Assembly (NCBI GenBank): GCA_903932145.1
Contig: CAIZFE010000040.1
Span: forward strand, 1 to 34,766
From: an uncultured Rhodopila sp.
GTDB lineage: Bacteria > Pseudomonadota > Alphaproteobacteria > Acetobacterales > Acetobacteraceae
Direction: 5' to 3'
DNA length: 34,766 bases
Shown here: positions 1 to 6,997 of the stretch, piece by piece
How positions within the stretch are numbered: position 1 is the first letter of the stretch
Layout: every line of letters begins with the position of its first letter
Made by a program: the position numbers and the translations under genes
The notes under the pieces: generated by a model
What the model saw: only the letters and a program-made list of their open reading frames with translations
The model's database searches: none
What the model was told of the DNA's origin: nothing

Positions 1-333
1 GCGCGGGTCCACGTAGTAAACGAATTCGATCTCCCGGCCTTTTGCGGCGCGGGCGAGCAGGTAACGTTCCAACGCCATCGCCCGCAGGATGCCGCGCTGG
101 AGCCGGGCGAGGATGGTCGGCAGGGTGTAAGTACCGCAGACCCCGGCCAGAATGGCGAATTCCATGGTGGCGGCGCGCTCCGGCACGGTCTCGACAAGCC
201 GGCGGCCGTGGCCGAGCAGAACGCGGACGACATGCAGCAGGGCGGCGAGGCGTTGCGGCATCGTGCGGCCGGCCCGGTCCTGTGTGGGATCGGGCGTGGC
301 AGGCCGGGTCATGCTTGGCGCTGTGTGCTCCAT
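1..333 (-). CDS. Hypothetical protein, 3' end beyond the window (partial)
   Basis: An open frame on the minus strand starts at ATG 333-331 and runs off the left edge without a stop, giving at least 111 residues. I do not recognise the family. The first 25 residues are polar and poorly ordered (Thr, Pro, Asp, Arg); from about residue 26 the protein becomes Leu/Ala/Arg-rich and looks alpha-helical, with a hydrophobic stretch around residues 58-68 and the sequence MALERYLLARA near residue 86. It contains no obvious helix-turn-helix or catalytic motif. A promoter with a palindromic spacer lies directly upstream (341-369) and places the likely transcript start almost on the ATG, so translation may be leaderless; ATG codons at residues 8 and 25 are alternative starts. 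Coding is supported by the open frame and the promoter only. Confidence 0.55.
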   Translation of the reverse strand, partial: MEHTAPSMTRPATPDPTQDRAGRTMPQRLAALLHVVRVLLGHGRRLVETVPERAATMEFAILAGVCGTYTLPTILARLQRGILRAMALERYLLARAAKGREIEFVYYVDPR

Positions 334-340
334 GTCTTTT

Positions 341-369
341 TTACTAACATAACAGTTATGATATGTCAA
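341..369 (-). promoter_or_regulatory. Sigma-70-like promoter with a palindromic operator in its spacer
   Basis: Reading the minus strand, a perfect -35 box TTGACA (369-364) is followed after 17 bases by TAGTAA (346-341) as a weak -10. The spacer contains the perfect palindrome CATAAC-T-GTTATG (360-348), extendable to two 9-base arms with one mismatch. An operator in this position would block RNA polymerase. The regulator is not identifiable; MarR- and TetR-type proteins commonly use sites of this size. The -35 and the palindrome are seen directly; promoter function is inferred. Confidence 0.5.
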
Positions 370-779
370 CCCTGACGTGCATGCCTTGCGGTGGCCGGAC
401 CAGCGGGCGCGTGCCGATGCGGGGACCCGACGGGTGCGGTGTGGCGGCGGAGACGTTCCGTGTGTCGGCAAGCGCTTTCTGAACAGGCCGATTCAAAGCC
501 AGGATGCTGAACGCTCTTCCGGCCGTTGTCCGTGAGGCGACGTCCAAAATAGCCGCGCCGCGTGGACACCATTGCTCTATCGTCACGGCCCGGCTTGGCC
601 CGATCACGACGAATGGGCAAATCCTCCCTGAGCCCTGACGGTGCCGCGATAGGTGGCCCGGACAAGCCGACCCCTATCGATGGGTGCGAGAGCCGACATC
701 AACGCAGACTGGTACAACACGGTGCCCCTGGTATATTCGCCACACTCGCGAAACCGTGCTGGCCCCGGGGTTTCGTTGG
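370..779. other. Intergenic region without a recognisable gene
   Basis: About 400 bases lie between the promoter of the left-edge gene and the EcfG-type promoter of the yqjD-like gene. The open frames here are arginine- and proline-rich, overlap one another on both strands and show no family resemblance. I see no tRNA, repeat array or transposase remnant. One 7-base inverted repeat (CGATAGG 647-653 with CCTATCG 673-679, 19 bases apart) is present but has no clear meaning. Confidence 0.5.
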
Positions 780-804
780 GGAACCACACTGCTTACCTTT
801 CGTT
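780..804 (+). promoter_or_regulatory. EcfG-type (general stress response) promoter
   Basis: GGAAC (780-784), 16 bases, CGTT (801-804) is a perfect match to the known EcfG/SigT consensus of alphaproteobacteria. The predicted transcript start near 811 gives a leader of about 27 bases carrying a GGAG-type ribosome site before the ATG at 838. YqjD/ElaB-type genes are stress and stationary-phase genes in enterobacteria, which fits this control. Confidence 0.75.
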
Positions 805-837
805 CCATGCCGAAGTGAATTCGGACGGAGCGACACC

Positions 838-1107
838 ATGGCCTTTAGCAGTGACACCCACGGCAAACTCGAAGACGCTCAGGCGCAAATCGCTCGGTTG
901 CGCGAACAGGTCGAAACATTGATGAAAGACCGCGTGACCCCGGCGGTCGCGGATTTTGCCGGCCGCGCGGAAAGCGCCGTGCATAGCGCCAGCGGCGCGG
1001 TGCGCGATCAGGCGGAAGTCGTGTCGGGACGCGTCAAGGAGCAGCCGCTGATTGCGATCATGATCGCGGCGGCGGTTGGTTGGGCTATTGGTCGCGTGAT
1101 GCGCTGA
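838..1107 (+). CDS. YqjD/ElaB-like (DUF883) membrane-anchored protein
   Basis: This 89-residue protein has the DUF883 layout: a charged amphipathic helical region with Gln/Glu/Arg heptad character (residues 8-66) and one C-terminal membrane segment at about 70-88, ending in the glycine-spaced GWAIGRVMR typical of the family. E. coli relatives (YqjD, ElaB, YgaM) are inner-membrane proteins, and YqjD and ElaB bind ribosomes in stationary phase; whether this one does is inference. ATG 838 is chosen because GGAG lies just upstream and the EcfG-type promoter ends at 804. An in-frame extension back to 562 would read through the promoter and is rejected. The gene is followed after 3 bases by the YqjE-like gene, the same pairing as yqjD-yqjE in enterobacteria. 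Confidence 0.85.
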   Translation: MAFSSDTHGKLEDAQAQIARLREQVETLMKDRVTPAVADFAGRAESAVHSASGAVRDQAEVVSGRVKEQPLIAIMIAAAVGWAIGRVMR

Positions 1108-1110
1108 GCC

Positions 1111-1512
1111 ATGCGCCCTTTTCGATTGGCGCGTATCGCGGCGGAGGCCGAGGGGGTCCGCCTGCGTGGGATGGCGACGCGCATCGTTACGCGCGCGATT
1201 TTGGCCGTAATCGCGCTGTTTTTTGTGCTCGGGGCGGTAGTGTTTGGACACATCGCGGCGTGGTATGAGATTCGGACCGCTTTGGACCAGTCGTATCTGG
1301 TGACGACCGGCATCCTGGGTGGTGCCGATTTGGTGGTGGCGCTGATTTTGGTCTTCTTCGCCACCCGATCCAGCCCGAGCCGGGTTGAGATCGAGGCGCT
1401 GGATGTGCGGCGCAAAGCTGTTGAGGGTATCGTCAGCGCGTTGAGCCTGACCCAGATGGTGATCCCGCTTTTGCGGCTCGTCTCCGGCATGCGGAGCGGA
1501 AGGCGCCGCTGA
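1111..1512 (+). CDS. YqjE-like / phage-holin-family membrane protein
   Basis: The 133-residue product has two predicted membrane helices (about residues 26-50 and 64-85) joined by a short polar loop, with a basic C-terminus ending GRRR. This is the layout of the holin-superfamily proteins typified by E. coli YqjE, usually encoded beside DUF883 proteins. No enzymatic role is known; a membrane-stress or envelope role is inferred from the company it keeps. It begins 3 bases after the upstream stop codon, so it is presumably co-transcribed from the EcfG-type promoter. An internal ATG at residue 21 is an alternative start. The stop codon lies in the loop of the downstream terminator hairpin. Confidence 0.75.
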   Translation: MRPFRLARIAAEAEGVRLRGMATRIVTRAILAVIALFFVLGAVVFGHIAAWYEIRTALDQSYLVTTGILGGADLVVALILVFFATRSSPSRVEIEALDVRRKAVEGIVSALSLTQMVIPLLRLVSGMRSGRRR

Positions 1513-1524
1513 ACCGGCGCCTTC
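1499..1524. terminator. Hairpin between convergent genes (likely bidirectional terminator)
   Basis: Two perfect 10-base arms, GAAGGCGCCG (1499-1508) and CGGCGCCTTC (1515-1524), enclose a 6-base loop. It sits between the end of the YqjE-like gene and the end of the dehydratase gene at 1538 and could serve both strands. There is no long U-tract, which is common in GC-rich genomes. Confidence 0.6.
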
Positions 1525-1537
1525 ACTCCGACGGATG

Positions 1538-3331
1538 CTAATGATTGTTTCGCGATTCGCCCTTGGTTTCAATGATATCCAGGAACAAAGTCGCGGGCTC
1601 CAGACACGCGCCGCTGCCCATCTGTCCGACCATGGACCGATAGATTTCCTCCCACGGGGTCATCGAGACCAGGTTGGGCGGAGTCCATTTGGCACGACGT
1701 GCTTCCAGTTCCCCTTCGCGCAGCAGCACATCCACCTTGCGCGTGTTCAGATCGATCCTGATCTGGTCGCCGGTTTGCAGCAGCGCCAGACCGCCGCCGA
1801 CCGCTGCCTCCGGCGAGACGTTCAGGATCGACGGTGAGCCGGATGTTCCGGACTGCCGCCCGTCGCCCATCGTCGGCATCGTCATGATACCGCGCTTCAT
1901 CAGCGTGGCCGGCGGCTGCATGTTCACCACCTCGGCGCTGCCGGGATAGCCAACCGGGCCGCAGTTGCGGATGATCAGAACCGATTGCTCCTCGATCTGT
2001 AGTTCCGGGTCCTCGATGCGGGCGTGATAATCCTCCGGCCCTTCGAACACGATCGCGCGGCCTTCGAAGACGTTCGGGCGATCCGGATTGGACAGGAAGC
2101 GCTCCCGAAAATCCTTGTCGATGACGCTGATCTTCATCACCGCGCTGTCGAACAGGTTACCCGACATCACGACGTATCCGGCGGCTGGCAGCAGCGGTTT
2201 ATTATAGGCGCGGATCACCTCGCGGTCGCCATCCTTCACGCCGGCCAGATCCTCGGCCAGGGTGCGGCCGGTCACCGTGCGCACATCGCCGTGCAACTTC
2301 CCGGCGGCGAGCAGTTCTTTCATCACCGCAGGTACGCCACCGGCACGGTGGAACATTTCCCCGAGGAAACGGCCGGCCGGTTGCAGATCAACCAACAAGG
2401 GGATGTCCGGCCCCAGGCGCTGCCAGTCCTCCAAATCATGCTCGACGCCCATGTGACGGGCGATGGCGATCATGTGGATCGGACAGTTAGAGGACGCGCC
2501 CAGCGCGGCCGCCGCGACAACGGCGTTCTCGAACGCCTGCTTCGTCATGATGTCGGACGGACGCAGGTTTTCCTTCACCATGCCAACGATGCGCTTGCCG
2601 GTTTCGAACGCCATCCAGCCGCGTTCGCGATACGGCGCCGGGATGGCCGCGCAACCGGGCAACGACATCCCCAGTGCCTCGGCCAGCGAGTTCATCGATG
2701 TCGCGGTGCCCATGGTGTTGCAGTGTCCGACCGACGGAGCGGACGACGACACCATGTCCATGAATTCGTCGTATCCGATCTTGCCCTCGGCGAAGAGTTT
2801 GCGGCCTTCCCAGACGATGGTGCCCGAACCGGACAGGCGTCCCTTCCACCAGCCGTCCAGCATCGGGCCGCCGGACAACACGATGGCCGGAATGTTCACG
2901 GTGGCCGCACCCATCAGCAGGGCGGGCGTGGTCTTGTCGCACCCGGCCGTCAGCACGACGCCATCCAGAGGATACCCGTGCAGGACCTCCACCAGGCTGA
3001 GATACGCCAGATTCCGGTCCAGCGCGGCGGTCGGCCGCTTGCCGGTTTCCTGGATCGGATGGCAGGGGAACTCCAACGGCACGCCGCCCGCGTCTCGGAT
3101 GCCGTCGCGGATACGGCTCGCCAACTCGATATGATGTCGGTTGCACGGCGACAGGTCGGAGCCGGTTTGTGCGATGCCAATGATCGGCTTGCCCCCCCGC
3201 AGTTCGTCCGGGGTGATGCCGTAGTTCATGTAACGTTCGAGGTACAGCGCCGTCAGTGCCGGGTCAGCCGGGTTGTCAAACCACCGGCGGGACCGAAGGC
3301 GCTTGTCGTTGCTGTCGTCATGGCTGGTCAT
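1538..3331 (-). CDS. Pentonate (D-xylonate / L-arabonate type) dehydratase, IlvD/Edd family
   Basis: This 597-residue enzyme would dehydrate a sugar acid to its 2-keto-3-deoxy form in the cytoplasm, a step of the non-phosphorylative (Weimberg/Dahms) pentose pathways. It closely resembles Caulobacter xylonate dehydratase by recollection (shared RSRxWFDNP near the N-terminus, LDRNLxYL, GCAAIPAPYRERG). The three cluster cysteines are at 63 (SPCNRHH), 131 (GCDKTTPA) and 204 (GHCNTMG); their spacing of 68 and 73 equals that reported for the [2Fe-2S] L-arabonate dehydratase of Rhizobium. The catalytic serine region GTSGSPSILNVSPE is present near the C-terminus. A GAGAGGAA ribosome site precedes ATG 3331. 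No other sugar-acid gene is nearby, so the actual substrate cannot be fixed; dihydroxy-acid dehydratase (ilvD) itself is less likely given the subfamily signatures. Confidence 0.9.
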   Translation of the reverse strand: MTSHDDSNDKRLRSRRWFDNPADPALTALYLERYMNYGITPDELRGGKPIIGIAQTGSDLSPCNRHHIELASRIRDGIRDAGGVPLEFPCHPIQETGKRPTAALDRNLAYLSLVEVLHGYPLDGVVLTAGCDKTTPALLMGAATVNIPAIVLSGGPMLDGWWKGRLSGSGTIVWEGRKLFAEGKIGYDEFMDMVSSSAPSVGHCNTMGTATSMNSLAEALGMSLPGCAAIPAPYRERGWMAFETGKRIVGMVKENLRPSDIMTKQAFENAVVAAAALGASSNCPIHMIAIARHMGVEHDLEDWQRLGPDIPLLVDLQPAGRFLGEMFHRAGGVPAVMKELLAAGKLHGDVRTVTGRTLAEDLAGVKDGDREVIRAYNKPLLPAAGYVVMSGNLFDSAVMKISVIDKDFRERFLSNPDRPNVFEGRAIVFEGPEDYHARIEDPELQIEEQSVLIIRNCGPVGYPGSAEVVNMQPPATLMKRGIMTMPTMGDGRQSGTSGSPSILNVSPEAAVGGGLALLQTGDQIRIDLNTRKVDVLLREGELEARRAKWTPPNLVSMTPWEEIYRSMVGQMGSGACLEPATLFLDIIETKGESRNNH

Positions 3332-3405
3332 GCTGGATTCCTCTCCCGGTGGGTCCGTTGCGGCGGAGACTGTGCGGGCGAAGGGTGCCGGTCAAGCACG
3401 TCATT

Positions 3406-3434
3406 CTAATATTGCGCTAACATTCCGAAACCAA
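3406..3434 (-). promoter_or_regulatory. Candidate promoter of the dehydratase gene
   Basis: On the minus strand TTGGTT (3434-3429), 17 bases, TATTAG (3411-3406) is a weak sigma-70-like pair about 75 bases upstream of the dehydratase start. The region is the only AT-rich part of the divergent gap shared with the GDP-mannose dehydrogenase gene. This is a tentative assignment. Confidence 0.3.
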
Positions 3435-3495
3435 TCTCGCTCTGCGCGCGATCATGCGATAAGAGCAACGTCCACACGGCAGGGGTTGCGGTTGC

Positions 3496-4806
3496 ATGCG
3501 TATTTCGGTTTTCGGTATCGGCTATGTTGGCGTCGTCTCCTGCGGTTGCCTGGCGGAGCTGGGGCACGAGGTCATTGGCGTTGACGTCTCGCCTGACAAA
3601 ATTGCCATGCTGGCATCCGGACGTTCCCCCATTGTCGAGGAAGCGATCGACACACTGATCGCCGGCGCCGTCAAACAGGGTCGGCTGACCGCGACAGACG
3701 ACGTGATCGCGGCCGTGCTCGGTTCGGATGTCTCTTTTATTTCCGTCGGAACGCCGAGTGCGGTGGATGGAAGCGTCGCGCTGGGTGCGGTGGACGCCGT
3801 GATCCAGGCCATCGGCGCGGCGATCCGCGGCAAACCGGGGTCGCATGCCGTCGTGATGCGGTCCACCGTGCCGCCGGGAACCGCCGAAGACCGGGTGATT
3901 CCTCTGTTGGAGGAAGCCAGCGGCCGCCGCCTGGGCGATCGCCTGTTTTACTACAGCAACCCGGAATTCCTGCGCGAAGGCTCATCGGTGCGTGATTTCC
4001 GAGCCCCACCGTTCACCCTGATCGGCGCACCGGAGGGGGATGATGCACCAATCCTGCGGGAAATTTACGCCGCGATCGATGCGCCGGTGCATGTCGCCCC
4101 CATTCGTGTGGCCGAAAGCGTCAAGCACATCTCCAACGTGTTTCACGCGGTGAAACTGACCTTCGCCAATGAGGTCGGTGCCATTCTGTCCGCCCATGGC
4201 GTCGATGCCCGGGAGGCGCTGCGGTTGCTGTGCGAGGACCGCGTGTTGAACATCTCGCCGGCCTATTTGCGCCCCGGTTTCGCATTCGGCGGATCTTGCC
4301 TGCCCAAGGACGTGCGTAGCTTCCTGGCGCTGGCGGATCAAAAGAACCTCGCGGCCCCGATGCTCAAAAACCTGCTCCCGGCGAATACCGCGATCATCGA
4401 CCGCACGTTCGACGCCATTGCCCGGCATGGCCGCCAGACGGTGGCTCTGTTCGGGCTGGCATTCAAACAAGGCACCGACGATTTGCGTGAATCGCCGTTT
4501 GTCCTGCTGGCCGAAAAGCTGCTCGGTAAGGGTTATGATCTCCGCATTTTTGATCGGTTCGTGCAGGTCGCGACCCTGATGGGATCGAACCGTGCTTACA
4601 TCGACCGTGAAATTCCGCATCTGGAGCGGCTGATGGTGGCCAGTCCGGAAGCCGCGTTGTCCGGGACCAGGATCGCAGTTATCGGCCACATCGCCTCCGA
4701 AGACCGGCCGGCTTTGTTGGCTTCGCTGCACGATCATGTGGTGATCGACCTGGCTGGACTGCCGGCCCTGCGGGACTTGCCGGGCTACGAGGGCCTGTGC
4801 TGGTGA
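3496..4806 (+). CDS. algD: GDP-mannose 6-dehydrogenase (AlgD type), UDP-glucose/GDP-mannose dehydrogenase family
   Basis: The enzyme oxidises GDP-mannose to GDP-mannuronate with two NAD, supplying uronic acid for an extracellular or capsular polysaccharide. The protein has 436 residues, the length of Pseudomonas AlgD. The N-terminal Rossmann motif GIGYVG (7-12) is followed by GVDVS, VGTPS, RSTVPPGT, the central dimerisation helix (FANEVGAI), the catalytic cysteine motif GGSCLPKD with Cys268 (the same number as in AlgD), the C-terminal domain motif FKQGTDDLRESP, and the terminal EGLCW (EGICW in AlgD). These features favour GDP-mannose over UDP-glucose, but substrate is inferred. The stop overlaps the start of the glycosyltransferase gene by 10 bases, so the two are translationally coupled. 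No alginate polymerase or export gene is in view. Confidence 0.88.
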   Translation: MRISVFGIGYVGVVSCGCLAELGHEVIGVDVSPDKIAMLASGRSPIVEEAIDTLIAGAVKQGRLTATDDVIAAVLGSDVSFISVGTPSAVDGSVALGAVDAVIQAIGAAIRGKPGSHAVVMRSTVPPGTAEDRVIPLLEEASGRRLGDRLFYYSNPEFLREGSSVRDFRAPPFTLIGAPEGDDAPILREIYAAIDAPVHVAPIRVAESVKHISNVFHAVKLTFANEVGAILSAHGVDAREALRLLCEDRVLNISPAYLRPGFAFGGSCLPKDVRSFLALADQKNLAAPMLKNLLPANTAIIDRTFDAIARHGRQTVALFGLAFKQGTDDLRESPFVLLAEKLLGKGYDLRIFDRFVQVATLMGSNRAYIDREIPHLERLMVASPEAALSGTRIAVIGHIASEDRPALLASLHDHVVIDLAGLPALRDLPGYEGLCW

Positions 4807-6011
4807 AACCACGCCTGCTGTTCGTCAGCCCACGCTTCCTGTTTCCGATGGACCAGGGCGGTAAGATACGCACCGGCAATATCCTGCGTGGCCTGAAGGG
4901 CGGCGCGTTCGATGTCACTCTGGCGTCACCCGCGCCGGTCGACCAAGCCCGGTTCGCCGGCGAGATCGATGCCGCGTGCGATCATTTCCTTGGCTGGCCC
5001 GAACAGGCGCCGTCGCGGCTTCGGCGGGTGCTGGCGCTGGCCAGCCACCTGCCGGTCGCGGCGGCGACCGATCGCTCCGCCGCCGGCAGCGCCGTGGTCA
5101 GACAGGCCATGGCGGCTCGGCCGGATGTGGTCGTGGTCGATTTTCCGCATGCGGACGTGCTGATGCCGGCCCGGATCGATGCCGCGTCAGCGTTGTTCAC
5201 CCATAACGTCGAAGCGGAAATATTCGAACGGCACGCAAAACGCAGCCGCGGACTCTGGCGCCTGGTCTGGGCCAACCAAAGCCGCAAAATGGCGCGTCTG
5301 GAGCAGGAAAGCCTCGCCCGCTACGATACGGTCATCGCCGTATCCGAACGCGACCGCGATGCGTTGGCAAAGCGGTATCGCCTGCCGGCGGTTGAGGCGA
5401 TCGACACCGGTGTGGATCTCGATTTTTTCGCGATGAACCCGCCGGAGCCGTCACCCGATGCGGACGGCGGAACCATCGTGTTTACGGCGACCATGAGTTG
5501 GGCCGCCAACGTCGATGGTATCCATTTTCTGCTGGATGAGGTGTTTCCCCGGTTATTGCGCGCTCGGCCGAACATCCGGGCGGTGATCATTGGGCGCAAT
5601 CCCCCGGCGGCTTTGTCGGAAAAGATCGCGCAACGGGGACTGAATGTGACGTTGACCGGCTTTGTCGAAGACATCCGCCCCTATGTGGCGCAGGCCAATG
5701 TCTATGTCATTCCGCTGTTCGTCGGCAGCGGCACGCGCATCAAAGCGTTCGAGGCCATGGCGATGGGCCGGCCGGTTGTCTCCACGACCCTGGGCATCGA
5801 AGGGCTTGATGTCACCGATGGCGATAATTTTCTGCGCGCCGACGACGGCGAGGCATTTGCCAAGGCGATTTTGACGCTGATGGACGACGATTCCATGCGC
5901 ACCCGCATTGCGTCCGCGGCGCGCCAACTGATGGAAGAGCGTTTCTCCTGGTCTCGGGTCGCGCGTCAGTTCGAGGCTGTTTGCGCGAAGGCTCTCGATC
6001 GGCGGGTGTAG
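4797..6011 (+). CDS. Glycosyltransferase family 4, exopolysaccharide (PEP-CTERM/EpsH-associated type)
   Basis: This 404-residue GT-B enzyme probably transfers a sugar from a nucleotide donor to a growing surface glycan at the inner face of the cytoplasmic membrane. The N-terminal half starts RLLFVSPRFLFPMDQGG (acceptor side). The C-terminal half carries TGVDLDFF, the segment FTATMSWAANVDGIHF, GFVEDIRPYVAQA, the donor-binding SGTRIKAFEAMAMGRPVV and IEGL. The FTATMSWxxNVDG segment is typical of the subgroup called sugar transferase, PEP-CTERM/EpsH1 system associated. Translation starts at GTG 4797 inside the end of the dehydrogenase gene (GTG 4803 is an alternative), which links its job to the uronate sugar made by that enzyme. 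It ends convergent to mucR. Donor and acceptor are unknown. Confidence 0.85.
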   Translation: MLVKPRLLFVSPRFLFPMDQGGKIRTGNILRGLKGGAFDVTLASPAPVDQARFAGEIDAACDHFLGWPEQAPSRLRRVLALASHLPVAAATDRSAAGSAVVRQAMAARPDVVVVDFPHADVLMPARIDAASALFTHNVEAEIFERHAKRSRGLWRLVWANQSRKMARLEQESLARYDTVIAVSERDRDALAKRYRLPAVEAIDTGVDLDFFAMNPPEPSPDADGGTIVFTATMSWAANVDGIHFLLDEVFPRLLRARPNIRAVIIGRNPPAALSEKIAQRGLNVTLTGFVEDIRPYVAQANVYVIPLFVGSGTRIKAFEAMAMGRPVVSTTLGIEGLDVTDGDNFLRADDGEAFAKAILTLMDDDSMRTRIASAARQLMEERFSWSRVARQFEAVCAKALDRRV

Positions 6012-6096
6012 CGATTGCATCCGTAGGTGGCCCATGCCCGAATCGGCTGCCCCCCCCTGGAGGTAGCCGGGTTTCTCAGGGGCGGCGCGGCCGGGT

Positions 6097-6143
6097 GGCG
6101 GTAACGTCTGTCCGGCCGCCGAGGCGGTTGGACTGGTACCGCC
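6097..6143. terminator. Nested inverted repeats between convergent genes (candidate terminator)
   Basis: An outer pair GGCGGTA (6097-6103) / TACCGCC (6137-6143) encloses an inner hairpin TCCGGCCGCC (6111-6120) / GGCGGTTGGA (6123-6132), which pairs over ten positions allowing two G-U pairs. It lies between the glycosyltransferase stop and the mucR stop. No U-tract follows, so the assignment as terminator rests on position and structure. Confidence 0.4.
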
Positions 6144-6166
6144 CGGGACGTCATCAATGCCGGATA

Positions 6167-6676
6167 TCAGCCGCTGCGGGCTTTGCGCCCCTTGGAGCCT
6201 CGGTCATCGGGTTTGAGGCCGAGCCCGCTCTGCAATGCCAGGCTGGAGCGCAATTTGGCATAGTCTCTGGCGACCATCGGATAGCTTTCCGGCAATTCCC
6301 ATTTTGCCCGGTACTCTTCGGGCGTCATGTCATGCACGGTGAGCAGATGCCGCTTGAGCATCTTCATGCTCAGACCGTCCTCCATGCAAATCAGATGGTC
6401 GCCGAACACCGTCTGGCCGTACGCGGGATGCACGTACACGTCATCTGATGCCGGGTGAGCATGCCCGGAATGGTCGTGGTGATGAGCATGATGTTCGGCA
6501 TGCGTGTAAGGCGCCGGTTCGGGAGTCTCAGTGCCCGCCGGGCTGAGTTCGACCAATGTTCTGTAAACATTCTGGATGGCACCTGTTAGCGCATCCGCCG
6601 CGACCTGATTGTGTCGTGCGTGTGCCGAAATGATTTGGGCGGAAATATTCAGGATGTGACGGTTGTGGGTAGCCAT
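6167..6676 (-). CDS. mucR: MucR/Ros-family zinc-finger transcriptional regulator with a histidine-rich insert
   Basis: MucR/Ros proteins are alphaproteobacterial H-NS-like regulators that bind AT-rich DNA and control exopolysaccharide, motility and cell-cycle genes. The 169-residue product has the N-terminal oligomerisation region (residues 5-45) and the C-terminal zinc finger with TPEEYRAKW. Finger ligands are Cys97, Asp100, His110 and His115: the spacing of Ros (C-x2-C-x9-H-x4-H) but with Asp replacing the second Cys, a variant known in some family members. Unusually, the linker at residues 59-74 contains nine histidines in sixteen positions, a possible metal-binding segment. ATG 6676 is preferred over an upstream in-frame ATG at 6766 because GAAGGAC lies a proper distance upstream and the longer form would cover the promoter. 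It is divergent from a small gene and convergent with the exopolysaccharide-type glycosyltransferase, a plausible target. Confidence 0.9.
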   Translation of the reverse strand: MATHNRHILNISAQIISAHARHNQVAADALTGAIQNVYRTLVELSPAGTETPEPAPYTHAEHHAHHHDHSGHAHPASDDVYVHPAYGQTVFGDHLICMEDGLSMKMLKRHLLTVHDMTPEEYRAKWELPESYPMVARDYAKLRSSLALQSGLGLKPDDRGSKGRKARSG

Positions 6677-6706
6677 ACGAATCGGTCCTTCAGCGAAAAT
6701 GAAGCT

Positions 6707-6756
6707 TTGACGTTTTTTTAACGTTGCATTAGCATTCTGCATAACGTCAATGTCAT
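6707..6756. promoter_or_regulatory. Overlapping divergent promoters of mucR and the small gene, with inverted repeat
   Basis: Rightward: TTGACG (6707-6712), 17 bases, TAGCAT (6730-6735). Leftward: ATGACA (6756-6751), 17 bases, GCTAAT (6733-6728). The two -10 boxes overlap, so the promoters compete for the same DNA. A perfect 8-base inverted repeat, TTGACGTT (6707-6714) and AACGTCAA (6743-6750), frames them, with a third AACGTT copy at 6720-6725 and a run of seven T. MucR proteins bind AT-rich sites with T-A steps and commonly repress their own promoter, so this is a likely autoregulatory site (inference). Confidence 0.5.
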
Positions 6757-6803
6757 TCAACGCCAAGGGGCGTCAGAGTGAACAAACCGAGGCGGAGGGT
6801 TTA

Positions 6804-6989
6804 ATGAGCGACCATACTTTCCAGGATGCCTACGCCCGGGTGCGTGGCCGTCACGACGATCAGGCTTGGTTTGCCCTGTCACAGCGGCAGATCACGGATA
6901 CAATCTACCGGGAGATCAGGGCGATCGACCGTGAGCGCCTGATGCAACGTGAAGCCGCTTTTGCCCCGATGGCGATCGCCGCGGAGTAA
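6804..6989 (+). CDS. Small hypothetical protein, 61 residues
   Basis: The product is a soluble, charged, helical-looking 61-residue protein (Arg, Asp, Gln, Glu-rich; no membrane segment, no signal peptide, no cysteine). I do not recognise a family. ATG 6804 is chosen because GGAGGG stands 4-9 bases upstream, a strong ribosome site, and a reasonable promoter (TTGACG / TAGCAT) lies 70-100 bases upstream. The in-frame extension back to 6750 has no ribosome site. Divergence from mucR suggests that MucR may control it. It ends about 80 bases before the EcfG-type promoter of glgE and is probably not part of that operon. Confidence 0.6.
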   Translation: MSDHTFQDAYARVRGRHDDQAWFALSQRQITDTIYREIRAIDRERLMQREAAFAPMAIAAE

Positions 6990-6997
6990 TGTCCGTC

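Noticed and set aside
647..679. 7-base inverted repeat CGATAGG / CCTATCG
   Set aside because: Short arms with a 19-base loop in a region with no gene; easily due to chance.
562..837. N-terminal extension of the yqjD-like gene
   Set aside because: It would run through the EcfG-type promoter and lacks a ribosome site; the family starts near residue 1 of the short form.
2024..3409. A 461-codon plus-strand open frame opposite the dehydratase gene
   Set aside because: Shadow of a strongly conserved IlvD/Edd gene with matching cysteine spacing; the frame has no recognisable domain.
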